DNA of 64,000 bases from Pseudobdellovibrionaceae bacterium (lineage in GTDB: Bacteria > Bdellovibrionota > Bdellovibrionia > Bdellovibrionales > UBA1609). The stretch lies in NCBI GenBank assembly GCA_030591685.1, contig JAUVAX010000001.1, positions 92,873 through 156,872 on the forward strand. The letters are read 5' to 3'. Both the position numbers and the translations under genes were made by a program. Every line of letters starts with the position of its first letter. Position 1 is the stretch's first letter. Positions 51,484-61,662 of this stretch are shown here, one piece after another. The notes under the pieces were generated by a model. It saw only the letters and a program-made list of their open reading frames with translations, searched no databases and had not been told where the DNA came from.

Positions 51484-52860
51484 TTATATAATTTCAAAGT
51501 ATCTTTGTAACTGCCAGTCGGTGATGGCCTTCTCGTGCTCTCTCACCTCCCACTCTCTTGTGATCACGTAGTGTTCAATAAATTTTTCACCAAAAACTTC
51601 ATAGGCTTTTTTACAAGATTTTAAATTCTCTACACTTTTACTTAAAGAGCTGGGGAGTTGTAACTCAAAGGGCAAGCTGTCCTGAACCTCATAAGCACTC
51701 CCAACAACAGGGTCTGAGAGAGTTAAACCCTCCTCTATACCTAGTAGACCTGCGGCTAACATGGCTGCGGCCACAAGATAAGGATTTGCGTCAGCAGAAC
51801 CCACTCTAAACTCAATACGTTGAGATTTTTCGTTGCCGGGTATTACCCTTAATGCTGTTGTTCTATTTTCAACCCCCCATGTTGCTGCCGTTGGCGCCCA
51901 GAACCCCTTAACAAGTCTTGTGTACGAGTTTATGGTGGGTGAGGTTAAAGCTAAAAATGACTTTAAATACTTAACCTGACCAGCCGTGTAACTTTTCATA
52001 ATACTGGTCATGCCATTTTTATCACTGGGGTTAAAGAAAACATTCTCTTTTGTCTTTATATCATATAGTGACTGATGCATGTGCCCGCTTTGCCCTGGGT
52101 AATCCAAGTTCCATCGTGCCATAAACGTGGGTATCATACCTTGTTTTTGAAAAAACACTTTTGCAAAAGTTTTAAAAACACTAGCTCTGTCAGCACTTTC
52201 AAGGGCTTCATCGTACTCAAGCGCCGCCTCCCAAACCCCGGGGCCGGTCTCACAATGAAGACCCTCTATGGGAACATTGAGGGCTTCAAAGTAATCCATA
52301 AAATCATTAAATAACTCTGAGTATGTAGAGCTTCGAAGGGTTGAGTAACCAAACATACCAGGAGTTAAAGGGGTTAAATTTCGATAATTTTTATCGCGCA
52401 CTGATTGAGAGTTTTCTAAAAATAAAAAGAATTCGTATTCAAACGCGAGGTTGGCCCCAAACCCCATAGTATTTGCTTTTTCTAATATCTTCTTTAATAA
52501 ATTACGTGGGCAGACAGGGTGATACTCCTCCCCGTCTGGTGGTAAAAAATCACCTAAGAAAAAGGGGAGGTTTTCATCGGGTAGGTACCTCTCTGTGGCT
52601 CGATCTATTTTAAACGGAGCATCTGGGTAGGCCGTATGCCATCCAGTAAATTTAGCGTTATCATATAAGGTGTCCGCAACATCCCAGCCGAAAACACAAT
52701 CGCAAAAAGCACTACTGGAGTTTATAACTGAATCAAATTTTTTCTTTGATATATACTTCCCTCTTAACACACCATCAATGTCTGTTATGGCTAGCTTTAC
52801 CCTAGACAAATCAGAGTTATTAAAGGCTGCATGTTTAAACTTAAAATTATTATTACTCAT
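51484..52860 (-). CDS. glutamine synthetase family protein (gamma-glutamylpolyamine synthetase-like)
   Basis: LAITDIDGVLRGKYISKKKF; GHMHQSLYD; TINSYTRLVKGFWAPTAATWGVENRTTALRV; RIEFRVGSADANPYL. Confidence 0.9.
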   Translation of the reverse strand: MSNNNFKFKHAAFNNSDLSRVKLAITDIDGVLRGKYISKKKFDSVINSSSAFCDCVFGWDVADTLYDNAKFTGWHTAYPDAPFKIDRATERYLPDENLPFFLGDFLPPDGEEYHPVCPRNLLKKILEKANTMGFGANLAFEYEFFLFLENSQSVRDKNYRNLTPLTPGMFGYSTLRSSTYSELFNDFMDYFEALNVPIEGLHCETGPGVWEAALEYDEALESADRASVFKTFAKVFFQKQGMIPTFMARWNLDYPGQSGHMHQSLYDIKTKENVFFNPSDKNGMTSIMKSYTAGQVKYLKSFLALTSPTINSYTRLVKGFWAPTAATWGVENRTTALRVIPGNEKSQRIEFRVGSADANPYLVAAAMLAAGLLGIEEGLTLSDPVVGSAYEVQDSLPFELQLPSSLSKSVENLKSCKKAYEVFGEKFIEHYVITREWEVREHEKAITDWQLQRYFEII

Positions 52861-54257
52861 AGTGTGTACCCCTCTTTTAATTTCTGCTTAAAGTGAATCG
52901 ATTTATTTTGTGTTAAATTATAAAATCCAAATTTTGATAAACTTGACCCGCGTCCTGAATTTTTATACCCAGTCCATGGTAACTCGGGGTCTAAATAGTC
53001 ACACCTGTTCATAAATACGGTACCCACTTGAACTTTTTGAGCAAATGTATCCGCTAACTCTCGATTTTTTGTAAAAATAGCCGCTGTAAGCCCCAAAACA
53101 GAATCATTTATTAATTCTAAGGCCGTGTTAATATCAGGAACCTTCATCACCGGCATGATAGGGCCAAAGTTTTCTTCGTTCATAATTCTCATTTTATGGT
53201 TCACATCAACGATAAGTGTGGGGGCAAAAAAAATGGCTTCATTAATTTTAAGCTCTTCACCACCAACTAAAACCTTGGCCCCCATTGTTGTAGCCTCATT
53301 AACTTGCTCACTCATAACTTTACTAGCACTTGACTTAAATAAGGGCCCCATATTTGTAGTTTTACTCTTTGGGTCCCCTAATTTATAATCACTCATCAGT
53401 GTTTTAGCTTTTAAAACAAATTCATCAAAAACTTTTTCGTGAACATAAACCCTCTCCACCCCACAACAAGACTGCCCTGAGTTAAACATGGCTCCATCAA
53501 CTATAGACTCCACAGCGTCATCCACATCAGCATCATTATTGACAAATACACCGTCTTTACCCCCGAGCTCTAGGCCTGGGGTTATTAAACTCTCCGCACA
53601 GTGACGTAAAATTTGTTTGCCACCATTAACAGAGCCCGTAAACACGACATGGTTGACGCTTCCGGATTCTATCACCTGCCCCGTAGTGGCGTGATCTAGT
53701 ATCACATTTTTAACTAATACATCAAAGGCTCTCTCAAAATGCAAACCCACCTCAGGGGTCTGACCAGAGTGCTTTAACAGCACGGTGTTGCCCGATAACA
53801 GTGCTGGCACTATTGAGTTGACCGCAACAAGTAACGGATAGTTCCAAGCTGCAATCGTAAACACAACACCAAAGGGCTCGTGTGCGATGGCTCTGTAAAA
53901 ATTAGGTTTTTGTGACACCTCTTTTGTTTTTAAAGTGCTTTCAGAAATACTACACATAAAGCGAGCCCTATCTAACATTCCATCAACTTCAAAAATGGCT
54001 TGATGCTGGGGACGACCCATTTGTAAGCTAATATCACTGGCGATTGTTTGCTTGTTCACTTCAAAGTAAGTTAAACACTTCAATACATGCGCCACACGCT
54101 GCTCACAGGTCTTCATGGACCAGCTCACTTGCTGAATCTTTAATTGTTTCACGGTACTCAGTGCTTGCTCAGTATTAGAGTACTCATATACTCTATCAAC
54201 GCAGCCCTCAAAGGGGTTTATAACTTTTAATGTTTTCATGGCTTTGGACTCCGTCAT
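52857..54257 (-). CDS. aldehyde dehydrogenase
   Basis: VVFTIAAWNYPLLVAVNSIVPALLSGNTVLLK; LELGGKDGVFV; NSGQSCCGVERVYV. Confidence 0.93.
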   Translation of the reverse strand: MTESKAMKTLKVINPFEGCVDRVYEYSNTEQALSTVKQLKIQQVSWSMKTCEQRVAHVLKCLTYFEVNKQTIASDISLQMGRPQHQAIFEVDGMLDRARFMCSISESTLKTKEVSQKPNFYRAIAHEPFGVVFTIAAWNYPLLVAVNSIVPALLSGNTVLLKHSGQTPEVGLHFERAFDVLVKNVILDHATTGQVIESGSVNHVVFTGSVNGGKQILRHCAESLITPGLELGGKDGVFVNNDADVDDAVESIVDGAMFNSGQSCCGVERVYVHEKVFDEFVLKAKTLMSDYKLGDPKSKTTNMGPLFKSSASKVMSEQVNEATTMGAKVLVGGEELKINEAIFFAPTLIVDVNHKMRIMNEENFGPIMPVMKVPDINTALELINDSVLGLTAAIFTKNRELADTFAQKVQVGTVFMNRCDYLDPELPWTGYKNSGRGSSLSKFGFYNLTQNKSIHFKQKLKEGYTL

Positions 54258-54265
54258 CTATACTT

Positions 54266-54877
54266 TCAACTGTACTTTACTAAAAACTGCTCTATTATTT
54301 CGCCTGAACAACTTAAATACTCTTTTTGAGCTAATACTTTTTGAGCATATTGTTTAGAAGGCTCTACAAATTTTATATGCATAGGGTTTACTTGCTTATA
54401 AAACTGCTCTTTAACCCCCTCTGGGGTACGACCTCGTTCGCGAGTGTCCCTTTCAAGACGCCTTTTAAACCTAAGGCCTTCATCACATTGTATAAAAATA
54501 GAATCATCAAAAGAGTCTCTTGTATACTCTTGAGATAATAACAAAATCCCATCCACTAAAATAATTTTTTTGGGCTTAAAAAGGCAGTTATCAAAGCCCC
54601 TCGTATGAGTTTTAAAATCATAACTAGGCATCTGTATGGGCTCCCCGCTTTTTAATAACTCTAAGTGTTCACAGAGCAATTTAAAATCTATGGCCGAAGG
54701 GTGATCAAAATTAACTCGGCCCCCGTCTTTGTCAAACGATGCACTTTGGTCATGGTAGTAGTTATCTTGTAATAAAATAGAGCACTCGCTCTCACCAAAA
54801 GCGGAGCATAAACTATTTGCAAAGGTTGTTTTACCCGAACAACTCCCCCCTACTATGGCAATAATATTTACATTCAA
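54266..54877 (-). CDS. udk: uridine kinase-like P-loop kinase
   Basis: Walker A VGGSCSGKTTFANSL; NFDHPSAIDFKLLCEHL; RRLERDTRERGRTPEGVKEQF. Confidence 0.9.
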   Translation of the reverse strand: MNVNIIAIVGGSCSGKTTFANSLCSAFGESECSILLQDNYYHDQSASFDKDGGRVNFDHPSAIDFKLLCEHLELLKSGEPIQMPSYDFKTHTRGFDNCLFKPKKIILVDGILLLSQEYTRDSFDDSIFIQCDEGLRFKRRLERDTRERGRTPEGVKEQFYKQVNPMHIKFVEPSKQYAQKVLAQKEYLSCSGEIIEQFLVKYS

Positions 54878-54892
54878 ACAAATAACCCCTTA

Positions 54893-55519
54893 TTATTTTG
54901 TACTATAAAGTCGGTCGCCTGCGTCACCGATGCCTGGCACTAAGTAACCCTCATCATTAATTTCATTTTCAACCTCAAGGGTGTAAACCATTATATCTGG
55001 ATGATATTTTAGTAATTTTTTTAACCCTAACTGTCCGGCAATTAAACATAAAATAGATATTTGACCCACCTCATATTGCTTTAATCGATCGACACAAGCA
55101 ATGACCGTGTCGGCGGTGGCAATTAGTGGGTCTACTAATAATATTTTTTTACCTTTGCAGTCATCTGGTAATTTAAAATAATACTCCACTGTATTTTTAA
55201 TAAATTTATCTCTGTAAATACCAATATGACCACTTTTAGCAAAAGGTAGGCTTGATAATACCCCCTCTAACATTCCGTTACCGGCTCTCATTACTGAAAC
55301 CACAATAGGAGCTTCAGTGACTTTTTGTACTTTTGCCTCACAAATAGGAGTGTTAACTGTGTGCGTACTTGTAGACAGCTCCCTTGTCGCCTCAAACGCT
55401 AAGTATCGACTCATTTCATTAACGAGAATTCTGAACTCTGAGGACGAGGTCGTTTCATCTCTAAGTCGACCGAGTTGATGCTTTAATACAGGGTGGTCGA
55501 GCACGCTCACTTGTTTCAT
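54893..55519 (-). CDS. upp: uracil phosphoribosyltransferase (start moved from 55630 to ATG at 55519)
   Basis: HPVLKHQLGRLRDETTSSSEFRILVNEMSRYLAFEA; VMRAGNGMLEGVLS; LLVDPLIATADTVIACVDRL. Downstream start avoids overlap with the DUF1688 gene. Confidence 0.93.
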   Translation of the reverse strand: MKQVSVLDHPVLKHQLGRLRDETTSSSEFRILVNEMSRYLAFEATRELSTSTHTVNTPICEAKVQKVTEAPIVVSVMRAGNGMLEGVLSSLPFAKSGHIGIYRDKFIKNTVEYYFKLPDDCKGKKILLVDPLIATADTVIACVDRLKQYEVGQISILCLIAGQLGLKKLLKYHPDIMVYTLEVENEINDEGYLVPGIGDAGDRLYSTK

Positions 55520-55529
55520 ATATACATCC

Positions 55530-56735
55530 TTAAAATACGGTTCCATCACTTTTAATTTTAATCGGAGGTTCGCCACTGGCCCTAAGGGACTTTGCCACTT
55601 TACGTCCAGCACGCCAAGTGCCCCCTTCAAGTATTTTCACTAAAGGGAAGTTCTCTTCGGTGAGTGAAAGTTTATTTCTAATAATAGTACTAATTTGTTT
55701 TAGCAATTGTACCGTCAAGGCCCGCCACTCAATAACAAGGTCACTGCCTGGTGCGTGCAGAACCTCTAACTGTAATTTATCTTTTACCTCAATAACCTGT
55801 TGATCAACAAACAACCCACCATTGCGGTACTCAGCAAGCCCCGTTAATGCGTCTAAATGAGAGACCACAAAGTTAGCCTCTTCTAAAGGCTCAATGAGTG
55901 AGTACGTGAGCCACTGTGAGAGTTTATGAAAAACAACATAGGACTCTTCTTTTGAGCCCAGTTGGGAGTGAGACCAGACATCCCCTAAATTAACATTATT
56001 ATACTGAGTACGGCCGGGCCAAATTTCACCTAAAGCCTTAAGAACTGTGCTTAATAATTCGTTAGCTCTTATTGTTGTACCAAATTTATTTTGAAGGTAA
56101 ACCACTAAGTCCCCTAAACGAGCCGACGGGAAGTAAGTATTATTGCTCTCTATCACTTGGCCGAGAGTTTGTAATAAACGAGCTCGCCCTTCTAGTCCCA
56201 CGAGGGGGTTATCTTTTGTCACTTGAAAGTGCTTTATTAAGTCTTGTTCTGTAATTGTTTTTAATCTTTCAGCATCGACCCGTAAAGGTTGGCTTGAGTC
56301 ACTTGAAAAGCTGCCGCTTTTAAACATTTGTAAACTCGCAACAGCCAACCCCTCGGAACGGCTGAGAGTTTGCTGAGTTTCAGGGTCGATATAACTCCAG
56401 TCAGGGCCTGACCCTGCATCTAATAAAACAGAAATAATAACCAAATCAAACTTTGATTCGGCCCACTGTAAATTATCGCCTGAAAAATCCTTATATACAG
56501 GAGGTATACGATCTACCCCGCCGACTTTAAAGTGCCCCCAGCGTGAGTGGTATGGGATGTCCAAGCTCGGGTAGTTCTCTTTAATGACATCTATAACATA
56601 GTTGGCACAAGTGTCTAATCGGTCCATGTGAAGAGTAAAATGACCCTTGCCCGATTGAATGTAATCAAATACATTTTCAGTCGTATCATTAACGGCCTTT
56701 GAAGAAAGAAGGTAGTCTATAGAAAGCTCACTCAT
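55530..56735 (-). CDS. DUF1688 / URC4-Urg3 family protein
   Basis: LHMDRLDTCANYVIDVIKENYPSLDIPYHSRWGHFKVGGVDR; LVGLEGRARLLQTLG; ILEGGTWRAGRKVAKSLR. Confidence 0.9.
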   Translation of the reverse strand: MSELSIDYLLSSKAVNDTTENVFDYIQSGKGHFTLHMDRLDTCANYVIDVIKENYPSLDIPYHSRWGHFKVGGVDRIPPVYKDFSGDNLQWAESKFDLVIISVLLDAGSGPDWSYIDPETQQTLSRSEGLAVASLQMFKSGSFSSDSSQPLRVDAERLKTITEQDLIKHFQVTKDNPLVGLEGRARLLQTLGQVIESNNTYFPSARLGDLVVYLQNKFGTTIRANELLSTVLKALGEIWPGRTQYNNVNLGDVWSHSQLGSKEESYVVFHKLSQWLTYSLIEPLEEANFVVSHLDALTGLAEYRNGGLFVDQQVIEVKDKLQLEVLHAPGSDLVIEWRALTVQLLKQISTIIRNKLSLTEENFPLVKILEGGTWRAGRKVAKSLRASGEPPIKIKSDGTVF

Positions 56736-58001
56736 TTACTCCTCCAGCTTTCGACCTTGAACTTTTCTTAACTTGGCGTCTGATTTGACTTTGTCCTCTG
56801 TAAAATAACCGGCCGCCTTTTTGGCCTCCATTTCAACAAGAGCATCCTCGGGGATCAACTCATTGGGGATCGAAATGCGGTTTTTAACCTCAATGCCACT
56901 TTTAACAATAGCATCGTACTTCATGTTGCTCATTGAGTGTAAGTTATCAATTTTTTTAATATTAAAATAATGAAGAGCATCGGGCATAAATTCCTGAAAA
57001 CGAGCATCTTGCACACCTGCAACGCACTCTGTGCGTTCAAAGTAGGTGGAGGCACTGTCGCCGCCCTCTTGTCGTTTACGTGCATTATAAACTAAGAACT
57101 TAGTCACCTCACCTAAAGCACGCCCCTCTTTTCTGAAATAAATAACAATACCGACCCCGCCCCTTTGAGCTGTTCGGGCGGCATCTTCTATGCCATAGGT
57201 TAAATAAGGTCGGCAGGTGCATATATCTGAACCAAAAACATCTGAACCGTTGCACTCATCATGCACTCGACATGTTAACTCAACATCAGGGTTTGATAGG
57301 TCATTAATATCTCCAAATATATAGGCCGTAGAGCTGCCTATTGGCGGCAAAAGGACTTTTAAATCGGGGCGTGTTACAAGTTCAGGGAACATACCCCCGG
57401 TCTCTTGGTACAAAACCCTTCTTAGCTCTCCCTCTTCTAAGTTAAACCTCTTGGCTATACTAGGTAAGTACCATACAGGGTCTATAGCCACCTTTGTGAC
57501 TTTTATGTCTTTAGTGTCAAAAACAACTTTTCCATCAATTGATAATCGACCCTCATCAATGGACTTATGGATTTCAGGGATACTTAATCGGGCTTGAGTG
57601 ACAGCAATAGTGGGCTGAACATTGACCTTCTTGTCGATATAGTCTTTAAATACCTCACTCACATGAGCCCCCCAGGGGTCCAAAGAAACTATTTTTTCAG
57701 GGTCAAACCACGAGGGACCTGGTTTTATTATATTTGTGGGCTCCGTATTTTCTAAGTCCGGCTTATGACTTACATCAAACGTACCTGCTGCAATAGAAAG
57801 AGCCCTGTACACCGTGTAACTCCCCCCATGACTCCCAATAGCGTTTCTGTTTTCTTTTTCGCTGAGAGTGGCAATCACGGGCCCCCGTTGATGGGGGTCA
57901 GACTCGCCCCAGTGGATAGGGACCACCTCTTTAAAAATCTGATTTGAATGGGATGTTAAAATAACATGTGAATTACGTTTCATAAAATCTTTATTTGCCA
58001 T
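56736..58001 (-). CDS. GTP cyclohydrolase II-like protein of the URC1/Urg1 type
   Basis: RVHDECNGSDVFGSDICTCRPYLTYGIEDAARTAQRGGVGIVIYFRKEGRALGEVTKFLVYNARK; long N-terminal extension; adjacent to DUF1688 gene. Confidence 0.9.
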   Translation of the reverse strand: MANKDFMKRNSHVILTSHSNQIFKEVVPIHWGESDPHQRGPVIATLSEKENRNAIGSHGGSYTVYRALSIAAGTFDVSHKPDLENTEPTNIIKPGPSWFDPEKIVSLDPWGAHVSEVFKDYIDKKVNVQPTIAVTQARLSIPEIHKSIDEGRLSIDGKVVFDTKDIKVTKVAIDPVWYLPSIAKRFNLEEGELRRVLYQETGGMFPELVTRPDLKVLLPPIGSSTAYIFGDINDLSNPDVELTCRVHDECNGSDVFGSDICTCRPYLTYGIEDAARTAQRGGVGIVIYFRKEGRALGEVTKFLVYNARKRQEGGDSASTYFERTECVAGVQDARFQEFMPDALHYFNIKKIDNLHSMSNMKYDAIVKSGIEVKNRISIPNELIPEDALVEMEAKKAAGYFTEDKVKSDAKLRKVQGRKLEE

Positions 58002-58014
58002 TAACTACCCTCAT

Positions 58015-59508
58015 CTAAGACATCCAATTGTCATCTTTTTGTTTTTGCCATTTACAGGTTACTTTTTTTAAGTCGGACCAAAAGTTTAAACTTGCAGGCC
58101 CCGTAATATCTCCGTGTCCAAACTTAGATTCATTCATCCCCCCGAAAGAAAAGGGCTCTCTAGGGACAGGGACTCCAATGTTCACCCCTACCATCGCAGA
58201 CTTTGCATTTGAAATTACTTTTTGAGCAAAGTGACCACTGTTTGTAAACACAGAGCACGCGTTGCCGTAAGGGTTAGAGTTTTCGATTTCTAAAGCCTCT
58301 GTAATCGTCTTACAGGGTACTATAGTTAGAATAGGGCCAAACAATTCATTTTTAACAGCTTCGCTCTCAGGCTTTAAACCGGTGAGTATAGTTGGGCCTA
58401 TCCAGTACCCCTCTTTAAATATTTCTGGCACTTTTGGGTTACGACCATCGACCAAAATCTGAGCCCCTTCGTATATGGCACGATCAATGGCTGCATTTAA
58501 AAAATCAACTTGTTGTTTTGTGATTATTGCTCCCATGCCATCGCCTATTTTTGTTGCCTCAGCCACGTGTTTAATTTGCTGGATATGCCGATCAACATCC
58601 CCCACAGCCAATAGCACACTAGCAGCCATGCAGCGCTGTCCAGCGCATCCGGTAAAAGAATCACTAATCCCCTGACCAGCCAGTTCAACATCTGCATCCG
58701 GAAGGAGCACAATATGATTTTTGGCGCCGCCTAAGGCTAAAGCTCTTTTACCATGATTTGAGGCTCTCTTGTAAACAGCCTTTGCCACTCTTGAAGAGCC
58801 AACAAACCCGATGGCCTTTATATCTGTGTGATCAATAATAAACTCTACTGTTTCTTGCCCCCCCTGAAGCACACTAAATACTCCGCTGGGGAGACCTGCT
58901 TTATTGAGGGCGTTTGCAATAAATTTTGATGTTAAAGGGGTTTTCTCAGAGGGCTTCCACATATAAGCATTACCCAAGACGAGTGCTATAGGCAAAGTCC
59001 ACATCACCACCATTGCTGGAAAATTAAAAGGGGTCACACTGGCTACCACACCCAGAGGTTCTCGAATATACTCACAGGTCACACCTCTTGAGACTTCCAT
59101 TTTTCCGCCCTGATCAGAGTTCTGCAGGCTCAAGGCGTACTCTAAAACCTCAATGCCTTTCATTAAACCCGCCTTGGCCTCGGTAAAAGTTTTACCGCTT
59201 TCTAAAGCCACTATTTTTGAAATTTCATCGGCTTCACTCAGCAAAATACTACGAAATTTAAACAACACCTGTGTCCGCTCTTTTAATGGCGTTTTACCCC
59301 ACAAGGCCTGCGCTGATTTGGCGCTCTTTACGGCGTTGTTAATGTCTTCAAGCGTTGACTCATGGCTTACGCCAATGACTTTACCAAAATAGGGAGACTC
59401 AATGGTAAACTCAAGCCCCTTTGGCTTTACCCATGAACCGGCAATGAAATTATCAATTTTATGTGGTTGATCTGGCAGCTCTGTTAATGTCAATTCTCTA
59501 GTCCTCAC
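58015..59508 (-). CDS. mmsA: methylmalonate/malonate-semialdehyde dehydrogenase (CoA-acylating)
   Basis: VASVTPFNFPAMVVMWTLPIALVLGNAYMWKPSEKTPLT; CAGQRCMAASVLLAVGD; ANPYGNACSVFT-like tail. Confidence 0.93.
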   Translation of the reverse strand: MRTRELTLTELPDQPHKIDNFIAGSWVKPKGLEFTIESPYFGKVIGVSHESTLEDINNAVKSAKSAQALWGKTPLKERTQVLFKFRSILLSEADEISKIVALESGKTFTEAKAGLMKGIEVLEYALSLQNSDQGGKMEVSRGVTCEYIREPLGVVASVTPFNFPAMVVMWTLPIALVLGNAYMWKPSEKTPLTSKFIANALNKAGLPSGVFSVLQGGQETVEFIIDHTDIKAIGFVGSSRVAKAVYKRASNHGKRALALGGAKNHIVLLPDADVELAGQGISDSFTGCAGQRCMAASVLLAVGDVDRHIQQIKHVAEATKIGDGMGAIITKQQVDFLNAAIDRAIYEGAQILVDGRNPKVPEIFKEGYWIGPTILTGLKPESEAVKNELFGPILTIVPCKTITEALEIENSNPYGNACSVFTNSGHFAQKVISNAKSAMVGVNIGVPVPREPFSFGGMNESKFGHGDITGPASLNFWSDLKKVTCKWQKQKDDNWMS

Positions 59509-59996
59509 TTAAGGTATTTACTAATACTAAATTTCAAAACTAACTTGTAAAACTGTCAAGAGTACAGTTGAATTGCTACACCGCTCATCAGCAGACAGCT
59601 GAATAAATCACTCGCATTTTTCCTTTTAGCAACCTCAAGGACCAACAACTTATTTAAAACACATAATTAGCTAGTTTTTTAAGCACGGATCTGTCTCAAT
59701 ATAAGTCAGCTCACAAAAAAAATAGCATAATTAAGTTAGGGTTCGACACTTAAACTCATGGGCCTAGGGCTTGTTATACCACACTAAGGTCGCTTGGGCT
59801 TTCGTTTAAAGCTCACAGTCGTTCCCTGCTAATAAGGGCCCTTACTTAACAACTGCAAGAAAGATCATCAAAAAACATTAAACCCAGTCGCTTATTTTAA
59901 ATAATTTATTATAAATAATTGCCCTCACTCTGCTGATTGTAGAAACTTAACTAAATAACCCCTCTAAGGTACCGATAAAGAACTACAGCGAATTCT

Positions 59997-60887
59997 ATGG
60001 AGAATAAGATGAACACCATTTTGCTACCTCAAGATAACCATAAAGATTTTGAGCATGTAAAAAATGCCATTGAAAGGCAAAATATAATCACCACCTCTGG
60101 TGATGAAAAGGATACGTTTTCAAAAGCGGATCATCAAAAATACGATGCCATTTCTATCTTTTTTGATGACGAGGTGAAGAAGGTCTTTAAGTTGGTAGAT
60201 ACCATTCGAAAGAGTCGCTTCAATTACACAACCCCCATTCTTTTATTTACAGATAATTTTGATGAAGCGGCTCAGGTTTTCACCGCTATTAAAAACTTTC
60301 ATCTCATTGACTGTGATGGAAGCGCTGAACATCTGATTCAGAAAATAAACACGGCTCTTAAAGGCCCTCATTCCGAAAGAAAAAAAATAAGTCTCGACGC
60401 TTCTATAATAAATATTTTTGCAAAAGCCACGATAAACACTTTGGATGTCATGGGAAACCTTAGAAACATAGAACATCAAAAACCTTTTTTATATGAAGGT
60501 GACCTCCCCTTTGGGATAGATGTTTCAGGGTTTGCCGCTATAAATTCGGATCACTTTAAAGGATTTTTATCCTTAAACCTGCCCGAGCAAACCTTACTCA
60601 AACTCGCAGAGACCATGTTGAATACAGAGTATGATGAAATCAATGATGAAATCAACGATATGGCCAGTGAACTTAACAATGTCATTTATGGACAGGCTAA
60701 AAAACAGTTTTCACAACTAGGGTTTAACTTACCCCGACTGATCCCCATTATTGTAAAGGGCGAAGAGACCATTGTGAGGTCTCTATCTAGTGGACCCTCA
60801 ATAGTTATACCCTTCACCTCAAGCGCTGGTCCGTTTTTAGTTTCGGTATCCTTAGGCCAACTAGAAAGGCCCCCTAAAGTAGGCTGA
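59997..60887 (+). CDS. Pseudo-receiver plus CheX/CheC-like domain protein, paralogue of 44245-45114; likely start ATG at 60009
   Basis: DMASELNNVIYGQ...PRLIP signature; SLSSGPSIVIPFTSSAGPFLVSVSL matches the other copy; GGAG precedes ATG 60009. Confidence 0.7.
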   Translation: MENKMNTILLPQDNHKDFEHVKNAIERQNIITTSGDEKDTFSKADHQKYDAISIFFDDEVKKVFKLVDTIRKSRFNYTTPILLFTDNFDEAAQVFTAIKNFHLIDCDGSAEHLIQKINTALKGPHSERKKISLDASIINIFAKATINTLDVMGNLRNIEHQKPFLYEGDLPFGIDVSGFAAINSDHFKGFLSLNLPEQTLLKLAETMLNTEYDEINDEINDMASELNNVIYGQAKKQFSQLGFNLPRLIPIIVKGEETIVRSLSSGPSIVIPFTSSAGPFLVSVSLGQLERPPKVG

Positions 60888-60893
60888 TCTTAT

Positions 60894-61478
60894 TTATAAG
60901 CTACACCAATCACCTGGCAACACAATTTGTTTTACACTTTTAGCCCGTACACCCAAAGAGTGCGTACCTAATTTGAGCACAAATCTTTGATTTCTAACAG
61001 AGCCAGGGGTAACTAAGCGCACCTGTCCGTAGCCTTCATCATCTATTGGTATTGAGCCACTTCTTGGCCCTAATATCCATTTTATCGAACTCGTAGAAAG
61101 AGGGGACAACTCGTCGCGAGAAACTAACTCCACAGTCCCTGTACTATTACGGCACAAGAGACGAAAGTGAATCACTGTAAACCTCTTTCCGCGACATTTA
61201 CTTGATAAATCTTGCCCAATTTTACACGTATCAAACCACCTGTTTTGAAATCCAAGCTCGTCAGCCTCTCGATTCATCCTTAGGGTGGTCTGAAGTTGAT
61301 CTAAGTTAATGGAGGGGCGCTTGGGGGGCATTTTAACTTGGCCCCTGGACTCACCATAGTCACCTGATTGAGGTTTTTTAGGGGCTTGCACGCAAGCTGT
61401 GACAGCGAACATAATAAATAAAATGTATATTGAATATCTCATTCTTCGATTGTAAACAGTCCCTCTCACCCTTGGCAA
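60894..61478 (-). CDS. hypothetical lipoprotein
   Basis: Lipobox-like FAVTAC; secreted-type composition. Confidence 0.6.
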   Translation of the reverse strand: MPRVRGTVYNRRMRYSIYILFIMFAVTACVQAPKKPQSGDYGESRGQVKMPPKRPSINLDQLQTTLRMNREADELGFQNRWFDTCKIGQDLSSKCRGKRFTVIHFRLLCRNSTGTVELVSRDELSPLSTSSIKWILGPRSGSIPIDDEGYGQVRLVTPGSVRNQRFVLKLGTHSLGVRAKSVKQIVLPGDWCSL

Positions 61479-61662
61479 AGAAAACTCTACTGTTGACCGC
61501 CCAACTGGACTGGTCTCTTTTTTTACTCATTACAGAGATAACTAAAGTCATTCATAAATTAACTATGACTAAAAACTTAGGCTCAAACCAAAGTCAGTCT
61601 GACCAAAGTCAGGCCTGCCGGATTTAATTATTTTTACGTCATAATTTTCCGATAGGTATTCA

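Noticed and set aside
55520-55630. N-terminal extension of the UPRT ORF
   Set aside because: Overlaps the DUF1688 gene; family alignment and ATG at 55519 favour the shorter protein.
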